A model generated the notes under the pieces. It was not told the origin of the DNA and did no database searches. It worked only from the letters and a program-made list of their open reading frames with translations. A stretch of 64,000 nt of DNA from Aurantibacter crassamenti (GTDB lineage Bacteria > Bacteroidota > Bacteroidia > Flavobacteriales > Flavobacteriaceae): positions 1,302,001-1,366,000 of the forward strand of contig NZ_JAFBGM010000002.1 in assembly GCF_016811105.1 (NCBI RefSeq). Reading direction: 5' to 3'. The translations under genes were made by a program, and so were the position numbers. Shown piece by piece: positions 37,182 to 44,618 of this stretch. Numbering within the stretch: position 1 is the stretch's first letter; each line of letters starts with the position of its first letter.

Positions 37182-37552
37182 ATACGCTTACTTAAAAGAT
37201 TAATCAAAGAATTAGCATCTACTAAAGTATTCAACTCTTCCGATTGAATAATAACTTCTAGTCCGTTATCAGTTTCAGCAAGTACAATTGGGAAGGTGAA
37301 ATTATGTTTAAATTTAGAGGCATATTGTTTGCCAAATTCATTTTTGTGTAAAAATTCCATTTCGGTCGCAGAAGCTTTTCTGAAATTTTTCCAAGTTGTA
37401 TTTTCAGTAAAAGCTCCAAAAGTTATTGCGCATAATTTACATTCATAAGTACTTGGACTTAATATTTTGTGCGCACCATCAATCAATTGATTTCGCAGAC
37501 CTGTATCAGCATTATAGACAAAAATCAGCCTTTGTATTTTATTGAATTTCAT
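37178..37552 (-). CDS. Conserved hypothetical protein with CxxC motif
   Basis: A 124-residue soluble protein that I do not recognise by function. It begins [18 protein letters not shown], contains [11 protein letters not shown] with a CxxC pair near residue 37, and ends in short helices. Similar proteins occur widely in Bacteroidota and are sometimes labelled GTPase, but no P-loop or other GTPase motif is visible. The CxxC could be redox-active or bind a metal. It is convergent with engB; the two stop codons share two bases. Confidence 0.82.
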   Translation of the reverse strand: MKFNKIQRLIFVYNADTGLRNQLIDGAHKILSPSTYECKLCAITFGAFTENTTWKNFRKASATEMEFLHKNEFGKQYASKFKHNFTFPIVLAETDNGLEVIIQSEELNTLVDANSLINLLSKRI

Positions 37553-37599
37553 AATTGATACCGAAAACTATATATTTATACGTCTAATTAATTCAATCA

Positions 37600-38343
37600 A
37601 TGTTCATCAAAAAAATTAAACTACTTTTTTTATTTGCGCTACTTCTTCATATTCAATGTAAGTCTCAAAAAGCAGCTGAAGCTTACACTTCTGAAACTCT
37701 GAAAATAATGCCAATTTCTGAGAATAGCTTTGTGCATATCTCATACTTAAATACAAATGATTTTGGTAAAGTAGCATGCAACGGATTACTATACATTAAA
37801 AATAATGAAGCTATTGTATTTGACACACCCACCAGTAATGAGGTATCAGATGAATTATTAAAATGGATAACTGAAGTTAAAAATGCTGATGTAAAAGCTA
37901 TAGTAGTAAATCACTTTCATTATGATTGTTTGGGTGGTCTAGACGCATTTCATAAGGCTAAAATTCCATCGTACGCTAATAACTTAACAATTGATTTAGC
38001 GAGAGCAAATAAATATACTTTACCTCAAATAGGTTTTGAAGTAAAAAATGAATTAGAAATAGGTGGTGAGAAAATAGTGAATAGTTATTTCGGAGAAGCC
38101 CACACAAAAGATAATATCATTCACTACATTGCTAGTGAAGAATTGATTTATGGCGGATGCATGATAAAATCGTTAAACGCTTCAAAAGGGAATCTTGAAG
38201 ATGCCAATACAAATGAATGGAGCATCACGGTTCAAAAAATAAAAGACCACTACCCTAACCTAAAAACCATTGTACCAGGCCATGGTGCTATTGGAGATTC
38301 CGAATTACTTGATTACACCATCGCACTTTTTAATGCAAAATAA
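37600..38343 (+). CDS. Subclass B1 metallo-beta-lactamase-like lipoprotein
   Basis: A 247-residue lipoprotein (lipobox HIQC at residues 17-20) with the metallo-beta-lactamase fold. The zinc ligands of subclass B1 are all in place: HFHYD with following LGG (site 1 His pair and site 2 Asp), GEAHTKDN (third His), GGCMIKS (site 2 Cys) and PGHG (last His). The Cys ligand and the HxHxDxxGG spacing separate B1 from B2 and B3. Chromosomal B1 enzymes are found in several marine flavobacteria. Hydrolysis of beta-lactams is inferred from family. The PhoD-like gene follows after 1 nt, so they share an mRNA. Confidence 0.87.
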   Translation: MFIKKIKLLFLFALLLHIQCKSQKAAEAYTSETLKIMPISENSFVHISYLNTNDFGKVACNGLLYIKNNEAIVFDTPTSNEVSDELLKWITEVKNADVKAIVVNHFHYDCLGGLDAFHKAKIPSYANNLTIDLARANKYTLPQIGFEVKNELEIGGEKIVNSYFGEAHTKDNIIHYIASEELIYGGCMIKSLNASKGNLEDANTNEWSITVQKIKDHYPNLKTIVPGHGAIGDSELLDYTIALFNAK

Positions 38344-38344
38344 A

Positions 38345-39970
38345 ATGAAAAACCTGTCACTCACTTGCCTTTTAATGGTAATTATTTTCGGATGCAAATC
38401 GAAGAATGAAACTCCAGCAGAAAGAATACCACCCGTTATTGCGCCTTTTTCAAATGTTGACACTTTAGCAATAAATGATTGGTGGAATCGTGAAGAAAAC
38501 CCGATTATCAATTTAAAAGTAAGTCGTGATAGTGTTGTTGCATTTGGTATTTACACTGTGTCAAACAAAACTTTAAAACTTAGTGCCCAATTATATCCGC
38601 TATATCCTGAAGAAACAAGAGAAGTTCGATTAGAAATACAGGAAGGGTTTGTATGGAAAGAAATTCAAACACAAAATGTAAACGACTTAGGATGGTCAGC
38701 TACTTTCAAAATTAAAAATTGGAATGACACCAAAGATTGGAAATATCGAATTCGACATGGTGAAAACTCATTATACGAGGGTTTAATAAGAAAAAATCCA
38801 AAAGGTAAAGATCAAATTTCTTTAGCTGCACTTTCCTGTAATTCAAACCAAGACCGTGGATCGCGTGAAAACTATGTGCGAAATATAAATCACCAGAATC
38901 CTGACTTAATCTTTTTTGCTGGTGATCAATCGTATGACCATACAGAACATACTGCAGCTTGGTTAAAATTCGGACTTCAGTTTCGCGAAACATTTCGTAA
39001 TAGACCGGCAATAAGCATACCTGATGATCATGACATAGGGCAAGGAAATCTTTGGGGCGAAAACGGCAAAAAATCTATAGAAAAAGGATCGAATGACGGT
39101 GGTTATACTTACCATCCAGAATATGTGAAAATGGTTGAACGCTGCCAAACTTCACATTTACCAGACCCTTATGACTCTACACTCATTGAACAAGGAATTG
39201 GAGTGTATTATACCAGTTTATATTGGGGAGATGTTGATTTTGCAATACTTGAAGATCGAAAATTCAAATCTGGACCTAATGGCAAAATTCCACAGCAAGG
39301 TCCAAGACCTGACCATATTCGTAATCCTGATTATGATCCAAATTCTATAGATATTCCCGGTCTTAAATTATTGGGTGATCGACAACTTAAATTTTTAGAT
39401 GATTGGGGTGGAACAAATTCAAATGCCATTAAGGTAGTTTTATCGCAAACCGGTTTCTGTGGCGGAGCTCATATTCATGGCCAAAAAGAAAATCGTTTAC
39501 ATGCGGATTTAGATTCTAATGGATGGCCACAAACTGGGCGCAATAAAGCTTTAGAAAAAATTAAAAAAGCAAACGCTGTACATATTGCCGGCGACCAACA
39601 TTTAGCTACAATTATAAAACAAGGTATTAATGAATATGGCGATGGCCCATGGTCTTTTATAGTTCCGGCTATAGTAAATGATTATTACAGTCGTTGGTGG
39701 TGGCCAGAGGATGAAAAAGCAGGCGAAAATCCTAATAAAAACACAACATTACCATGGACCGGAGATTACCTAGATGGTTTTAATAACAAAATTAGCATGA
39801 TGGCTTATGTTAACCCTGAAAGCAATTCAAAAGGCGGTGGTTATGGACTTATTCGATTCAATAAAAATGAACAAACAGCAACTTTTGAATGCTGGCCAAG
39901 ATACGCGGACGTAACCAAAGAAAGCGCACAGCAATTTGAGGGTTGGCCCATGACCGTCTCCATAAAGTAG
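38345..39970 (+). CDS. PhoD-like alkaline phosphatase family lipoprotein
   Basis: A 541-residue exported protein (lipobox IFGC). An N-terminal immunoglobulin-like domain of about 150 residues precedes the PhoD-like metallophosphatase domain with DLIFFAGDQSYDH, the IPDDHDIGQGNLWG block, and HIAGDQHLATI towards the C-terminus. PhoD enzymes cleave phosphodiesters or monoesters, usually with Ca/Fe; the substrate is not known here. The start at 38345 follows the beta-lactamase stop by 1 nt; the reading frame is open from 38270, inside the preceding gene, but the signal peptide begins at 38345. Confidence 0.88.
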   Translation: MKNLSLTCLLMVIIFGCKSKNETPAERIPPVIAPFSNVDTLAINDWWNREENPIINLKVSRDSVVAFGIYTVSNKTLKLSAQLYPLYPEETREVRLEIQEGFVWKEIQTQNVNDLGWSATFKIKNWNDTKDWKYRIRHGENSLYEGLIRKNPKGKDQISLAALSCNSNQDRGSRENYVRNINHQNPDLIFFAGDQSYDHTEHTAAWLKFGLQFRETFRNRPAISIPDDHDIGQGNLWGENGKKSIEKGSNDGGYTYHPEYVKMVERCQTSHLPDPYDSTLIEQGIGVYYTSLYWGDVDFAILEDRKFKSGPNGKIPQQGPRPDHIRNPDYDPNSIDIPGLKLLGDRQLKFLDDWGGTNSNAIKVVLSQTGFCGGAHIHGQKENRLHADLDSNGWPQTGRNKALEKIKKANAVHIAGDQHLATIIKQGINEYGDGPWSFIVPAIVNDYYSRWWWPEDEKAGENPNKNTTLPWTGDYLDGFNNKISMMAYVNPESNSKGGGYGLIRFNKNEQTATFECWPRYADVTKESAQQFEGWPMTVSIK

Positions 39971-40082
39971 ATAAATCTATCTTTTTAACAAGAGACTATT
40001 CTTAATAGACTATCACAATTATATTAATTAATAAGATTTCATCCAAATCGTTAATTTACAATGAATTAATTCAATTGTTAAG

Positions 40083-41555
40083 ATGATGAATATTGCAAAA
40101 CACAATATGTTTAAAGGATTTATAATAGTCCTTATTAATACATTAATGATTCAAATATCCTACTCGCAACGGATAAAAAATGATTTGGTAAAGCCTAGAA
40201 TTATTGTCACCACCGATATTACTAACGAACCCGATGACCAAGAATCACTTATTAGACTTCTATTATATTCAAATGATATTGATATTGAAGGTTTGATAGG
40301 CTCTACTGGGGTTTGGAAACTTTCAAACCCTGCAACAAATGTGATACATGAGTGTATAGATGCTTATAGCAAAGTAGTTGATAATCTTAAATTACACGAC
40401 AAGGAATATCCAAGTGCTCAATATTTACATAAAATTACCACTACAGGTAATATTGGTTATGGAATGAGCCATGTAAGCGGAAGAGGTTCAGACGGAGCTA
40501 GACTAATAATTAAAGCAGTTGACAAGGAAGACTCTAGACCTATTTGGTTATTAGCCTGGGGAGGCGCAAATACCATTGCACAAGCAATATGGACAGTTAG
40601 CCAAACAAGATCAGAGATTGAATTAAATAAATTCTTGAGTAAACTACGAATTTACGACCTTGCTGGTCAAGATGATGCAGGTGCTTGGATAGCTAAAAAT
40701 TACCCGCAAATTTTCTTAATACGAAATGTTGTGGCGTATAAAGGGATGTCGTTTCGTTTTAGTGGGAATGATTGGTCACATACTCGTGGTGGCGATGAAT
40801 CTGTGGTGACAAAAGAATGGGTCAAAAATAATATTCAAGAAAATCATGGTCCATTAGGAAAGTTATATCCGACTGCTTTGCATTTATGGGAAGGCGATAC
40901 ACCAACTTATTTTTATCAAATGCCTAATGGACTAAATGATCCAGAACAGCAATGGCAAGGCAGTTGGGGAGGTCGATTTACTAAAGAAAAGCAAAAAAAT
41001 GTAAATATAATTGCACAAGAATATGCTGGCGCAGATTGCTCAAAAGGCTGTTTTATTAACGAAAACCAATATAAAGACTATTGGCTATATGCAGATGCTG
41101 AAGATTCATGGACATTTGAAAATCAAAACTACAAAAATGTATGGGCACCAATTTTTCGGTGGCGTACCGATTTTCAAAATGATTTTGCTGCAAGAATGGA
41201 CTGGTGTGTTCAACCTTATAATTCAGTTAACCATCCTCCTATTGTTGTAATTAATAATGACTTCACCAATAAAGTTACTTACATTGATGTAAAGCCTGGA
41301 AGCGTTTTATCATTTTCTGCGAGAAAATCTTTTGACCCAGATGGCAATGCTTTAAATTATCAATGGTGGGTGTATCCTGAAGCTGGCACTTATAAAGGCG
41401 AAGTAGTTTTAAAAAATTCTAAAAACAACAGAATAAAGTTTAAAACACCAAACGACCTAGGCTTAGGTGAAACTATTCACATAATCCTTACGGTTAAAGA
41501 CGACGGTGTTCCAAATCTCACCAGATATCGTAGAGTTGTTTTAAGACATAATTAA
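40083..41555 (+). CDS. Sde182-like (DUF1593) nucleoside hydrolase-related secreted protein
   Basis: A 490-residue exported protein. After a signal peptide ending near SYSQ, residues about 35-330 form the DUF1593 domain, a nucleoside hydrolase-like fold with the Asp-rich start TTDITNEPDDQESLIRLL, and LLAWGGANTIAQAIW. The C-terminal part (from about 385) is a beta-sandwich with SFDPDGNALNYQWWVYPEAG, as in the cellulose-binding Sde182 family. A role at polysaccharide surfaces is inferred from that family only. ATGs at 40083, 40086 and 40107 are in frame; 40107 gives the tightest signal peptide. Confidence 0.85.
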   Translation: MMNIAKHNMFKGFIIVLINTLMIQISYSQRIKNDLVKPRIIVTTDITNEPDDQESLIRLLLYSNDIDIEGLIGSTGVWKLSNPATNVIHECIDAYSKVVDNLKLHDKEYPSAQYLHKITTTGNIGYGMSHVSGRGSDGARLIIKAVDKEDSRPIWLLAWGGANTIAQAIWTVSQTRSEIELNKFLSKLRIYDLAGQDDAGAWIAKNYPQIFLIRNVVAYKGMSFRFSGNDWSHTRGGDESVVTKEWVKNNIQENHGPLGKLYPTALHLWEGDTPTYFYQMPNGLNDPEQQWQGSWGGRFTKEKQKNVNIIAQEYAGADCSKGCFINENQYKDYWLYADAEDSWTFENQNYKNVWAPIFRWRTDFQNDFAARMDWCVQPYNSVNHPPIVVINNDFTNKVTYIDVKPGSVLSFSARKSFDPDGNALNYQWWVYPEAGTYKGEVVLKNSKNNRIKFKTPNDLGLGETIHIILTVKDDGVPNLTRYRRVVLRHN

Positions 41556-41600
41556 AGTCCTAAAAAATATCCAATTATTATTATATTACTTCAAAATCTA

Positions 41601-41933
41601 TTATTTCAACTCAAGCTTCTCTGCGAAATATTCACAAAAATCTTTCATTGTGGCCGTCATTTTTTCGTCTTGGGTAGCCTTCATGAAAGTATCAGAAAGC
41701 GAAACTAGAGTTTGATGAAAAAATATTTTCATATCATCAACAGGCATATCTTTTGTCCAAAGATCAATTTTTAATGACTCCCTATTTTTACTATCCCAAA
41801 CTGATAGTAGCATTGCTTTAGCTTCTTCATTGTCAACACCACCATCTTGAGCCGACCAATTTAATTTTTCTGGAACTCGATTTTCATCAAGTCCTACAGT
41901 TAGTGTTATTTTAGATTCGTGTAAATCAGCCAT
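41601..41933 (-). CDS. gldC: Gliding motility protein GldC
   Basis: A 110-residue cytoplasmic protein of the GldC family, which supports but is not fully required for gliding in Flavobacterium johnsoniae. Recognisable blocks are SKITLTVGLDENRVPEKLNWSA near the N-terminus, and SLKIDLWTKDMPVDDMKIFF. Its start shares one base with the gldB stop codon, so the pair is translated from one mRNA. Together with gldB and porT it marks this organism as a glider or a descendant of one. Confidence 0.93.
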   Translation of the reverse strand: MADLHESKITLTVGLDENRVPEKLNWSAQDGGVDNEEAKAMLLSVWDSKNRESLKIDLWTKDMPVDDMKIFFHQTLVSLSDTFMKATQDEKMTATMKDFCEYFAEKLELK

Positions 41934-42895
41934 TATTTTCTTGGTTTATAGTTTGCTTCCCTAAATATTTCTTCTGCTGACAAAGGCAAAAGTTGTTGCG
42001 GGGTTAAATCATTTTTATCCATATAAGACCTAACTATTTGCCAGCCTAAATATCTACCTAATCTAGAAGGTGATTCATTATCAAGTTCAAGTCCAAATTT
42101 AGAGAAAGGTGCAAGATCTAAAAATCTTGGTTCAAGCTTAATGTCAGTACTATAAAGTAGTTCTCGTTCAATAAAATAGCGCCAAATTGGTTCTTCATTT
42201 ACTAAAGCCCAATCATACTGTTCTTGTGAGTAACCTATTTTTTGAGCATCCGTTTCTAAGGGCAATAATTTATCTTTTAAGTAGAGTATTTTACCATAAT
42301 AAATCATTTTAGACAAAAATGTGCGTTCAGTTGGGTAATTCAGAACTTTGGTCGCAAAAGCTGAAGCAACATCACTAGTAAGAAATTGTTTATCTAAAAT
42401 AGCAGCAATATATTTTTGCATGCCTTGATAAAATTTATGATCAGGGCCTAGGTAGTTGTCCAACCCTATTAATAGTAAACTATCAGTTAAAATAATTCTA
42501 TTCGGATAATCTACATTAGTTGTAATTGTTAAAACCTTCGGTTTATTTATCCGAGGAAAAAAGTGCTTAATATGTTTATAGAGTAATTCTAATTCTTGTT
42601 TTTCACTATTAAAATCAGGAAAAGCCTTATCTACTTCTTCTAAAAGCTCAATTTCTATAGTATCATGTAACTTTTGAATCCACACGCTATCTGAATACTG
42701 TGCTGGAAACAAATAAGGAAATTCATTTTTCGTTTCCTGTAAAGTTTCTTCAGTTGTTTCAGCCAATTCACGATCAAAACGCAGTATTTCTATATCCATC
42801 GGAATATTTTGAATCTCATCACTAACCTTTTTTTCATCACCACATGAAAAAAGTACTATTGATATTGAGAATAAAGCAAAAATTCGTCTAAGCAT
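41933..42895 (-). CDS. gldB: Gliding motility lipoprotein GldB
   Basis: A 320-residue lipoprotein essential for gliding in F. johnsoniae. The start at 42895 (MLRRIFALFSI) gives a compact lipoprotein signal with lipobox LFSC; an in-frame start at 42916 adds seven residues. Downstream blocks include EILRFDRELAET, DSLLLIGLDNYLG with a putative metal-like DNYLG motif, and RLGRYLGWQIVRSYM near the C-terminus; GldB shows distant likeness to zinc-peptidase-like lipoproteins. It is divergent from nadE, a neighbour also seen with gldB in other flavobacteria. Confidence 0.92.
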   Translation of the reverse strand: MLRRIFALFSISIVLFSCGDEKKVSDEIQNIPMDIEILRFDRELAETTEETLQETKNEFPYLFPAQYSDSVWIQKLHDTIEIELLEEVDKAFPDFNSEKQELELLYKHIKHFFPRINKPKVLTITTNVDYPNRIILTDSLLLIGLDNYLGPDHKFYQGMQKYIAAILDKQFLTSDVASAFATKVLNYPTERTFLSKMIYYGKILYLKDKLLPLETDAQKIGYSQEQYDWALVNEEPIWRYFIERELLYSTDIKLEPRFLDLAPFSKFGLELDNESPSRLGRYLGWQIVRSYMDKNDLTPQQLLPLSAEEIFREANYKPRK

Positions 42896-42952
42896 GTAAA
42901 GTAATTGTAAGTTCATTATATTTTTTGGTTGCTACACGTTATTTTTATCGAA

Positions 42953-42960
42953 CAAAGTTA
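42953..42960 (-). promoter_or_regulatory. Predicted -7 promoter box for gldB-gldC
   Basis: On the minus strand TAACTTTG matches TAnnTTTG exactly, 57 nt before the gldB start. It also lies only 12 nt upstream of the divergent nadE start. Confidence 0.45.
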
Positions 42961-42972
42961 AATGAATTCTTC

Positions 42973-43758
42973 ATGAAGACCGAAAAAGTTGTTGACCATA
43001 TTGTAAATTGGCTACAAGATTATGCCAATAAAGCGGGAATGAAAGGTTTTACTATTGGTATTTCTGGTGGAATAGATTCTGCTGTAACCTCAACATTATG
43101 CGCTAGAACTGGCCTTGACCTACTATGTCTTGAAATGCCAATACACCAACATGCACATCAGGTGGGTAGAGCTGCAAACCATATTGAATGGTTACAAAAC
43201 AATTTTGATAAGGTTTCTAGGCAAGAAATAGACTTAACTCCAGTTTTTGACAGTTTTGTTTCTGCTTTACCTAAAGTTGATGAAGAAAGTCGTTTTTTAA
43301 CTTTAGCGAACGCAAGAGCTCGACTTCGAATGACAACTTTATATTATTTTGCTGGTTTAGAACGTTATCTAGTTGCAGGCACTGGAAACAAAGTTGAAGA
43401 TTTTGGTGTAGGATTTTTCACAAAATACGGTGATGGAGGTGTTGATTTAAGCCCAATTGCAGATCTTGTTAAAAGCGAAGTGTACGAAATAGCTGAATTC
43501 TTAGGAATTAATGCCGAAATAATAAATGCAGCCCCTACAGATGGGCTTTGGGCTGATAATAGATCAGATGAGGATCAGATGGGTGCATCCTATCCAGAAT
43601 TAGAATGGGCAATGAAAATGCAGGAAGCAGGAAAAACAAAAAATGATTTTTCTGGACGAGAAAAAGAGGTTTTTCTTATATTTATAAAATTAAATTCAGC
43701 CAACCGTCACAAGATGCTTCCCATACCAATTTGTAGCATACCCATTAGCATAAAATGA
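42973..43758 (+). CDS. nadE: NAD+ synthase (ammonia-dependent)
   Basis: Converts deamido-NAD+ to NAD+ with ATP and ammonia. From 42973 (MKTEKVVDHIV) the protein has 261 residues with no glutaminase domain, the short ammonia-using form. The PP-loop ISGGIDSAVTSTL is near residue 30; VAGTGNKVEDFGVGFFTKYGDGG binds the substrate; APTDGLW and the C-terminal NRHKMLPIP complete the family pattern. An earlier ATG at 42925 overlaps the gldB control region and adds no conserved sequence. Confidence 0.95.
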   Translation: MKTEKVVDHIVNWLQDYANKAGMKGFTIGISGGIDSAVTSTLCARTGLDLLCLEMPIHQHAHQVGRAANHIEWLQNNFDKVSRQEIDLTPVFDSFVSALPKVDEESRFLTLANARARLRMTTLYYFAGLERYLVAGTGNKVEDFGVGFFTKYGDGGVDLSPIADLVKSEVYEIAEFLGINAEIINAAPTDGLWADNRSDEDQMGASYPELEWAMKMQEAGKTKNDFSGREKEVFLIFIKLNSANRHKMLPIPICSIPISIK

Positions 43759-43793
43759 CCATTCAACTGAATTTCAGGCACATAAAACGAAAA

Positions 43794-43903
43794 AAACCTC
43801 GTAAATAATGCGAATTCGCAAAAATATTGGAGTTTTGTTTACCAAATCAGATAATTAAGTCTTACATTAGCATGTCAGTAATTATAGACATGCTCCGAGG
43901 TTT
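43794..43903 (+). promoter_or_regulatory. Nested dyads before the response regulator gene
   Basis: Three dyads lie in 110 nt: an outer AAACCTCG (43794-43801) / CGAGGTTT (43896-43903), a perfect 12-bp palindrome TGCGAATTCGCA (43809-43820), and an 8-bp hairpin AGCATGTC/GACATGCT (43869-43894, 10-nt loop). The last overlaps TACATTAG (43863-43870), a near match to the -7 box. Operator sites or an RNA structure are both possible. Confidence 0.5.
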
Positions 43904-43927
43904 ATACTTATCCAAAAAATATCAATA

Positions 43928-44557
43928 ATGATTAAAATTTTAATTGCGGACAATCACCCTATTGTAAGAATGGGAGTAAGAAGTGTTTTAGAAACCGCTA
44001 ATGGATTTCAAGTAGTAGGAGATGTATCAACGACTGGTGAACTTTTTGAGAAATTAGAAGAGGTAACACCTGACGTAGTGATGTTAGAAATGGACATTCC
44101 AGAAATTAATGGAATTGCGGCACTACGCAAAATTAAAAAATCGTTTCCTGATGTAAAAGTACTTATGTACAGCGGACAATCTGAAGATGTGTACGCCTTG
44201 AGTTCAATTAGAGCTGGTGCCTTCGGATACTTAGCAAAGACTTCAGAAGTTGATTACATAATTTCAGCAGTGAGAAAAGTAGCTGAAGGTAATATGTTTA
44301 TCACCAATGAACTTGCACAACGTTTAGCCTTTGATGAAGGCACACAAAAGCCAAGAAGATTTTTCAGAAAACTTTCAACTAGAGAGGTAGAAGTATTGAA
44401 ATTATTGGCTAGTGGAAAACGAAATAAAGATGTAGCCTTAGGTCTTAACTTAAATGAAAAGACTGTAAGCACATATAAAGCACGTTTGATGAAAAAGTTA
44501 AATGTTGACAATATGGTTGACCTTTTACAACAAGCAAAAGCTTTAGAGTTATACTAA
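43928..44557 (+). CDS. Atypical LuxR-family response regulator (phospho-acceptor Asp replaced by Glu)
   Basis: A 209-residue regulator: receiver domain (residues 1-120) and a C-terminal LuxR/NarL helix-turn-helix (about 145-205, LSTREVEVLKLLASGKRNKDVA). In the receiver, the site that is normally Asp in PDVVLxDxxMP reads PDVVMLEMDIP, so Glu54 stands at the acceptor position with Asp56 two residues on. The acidic pair is Asp8-Asn9 rather than Asp-Asp. Lys in GYLAKT and Ser in MYSG are kept. It is thus unlikely to be switched by ordinary phosphorylation. No histidine kinase is adjacent. Confidence 0.9.
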   Translation: MIKILIADNHPIVRMGVRSVLETANGFQVVGDVSTTGELFEKLEEVTPDVVMLEMDIPEINGIAALRKIKKSFPDVKVLMYSGQSEDVYALSSIRAGAFGYLAKTSEVDYIISAVRKVAEGNMFITNELAQRLAFDEGTQKPRRFFRKLSTREVEVLKLLASGKRNKDVALGLNLNEKTVSTYKARLMKKLNVDNMVDLLQQAKALELY

Positions 44558-44576
44558 ATACCTTACCAAAAAGGTT

Positions 44577-44618
44577 AAAAGTCCCTGTCTACCTTTGGTA
44601 GGCGGGGCTTTTTTTTAT
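44577..44618. terminator. Shared terminator between the response regulator and dnaG
   Basis: AAAAGTCCCTGTCTACC pairs with GGTAGGCGGGGCTTTT (several G-U pairs), followed by more T. It stops the plus-strand transcript; its T tract overlaps the dnaG stop codon, so it may also stop dnaG from the other side. Confidence 0.8.

Noticed and set aside
37178-37552. GTPase function for the small CxxC protein
   Set aside because: No P-loop, DxxG or NKxD motif is present.
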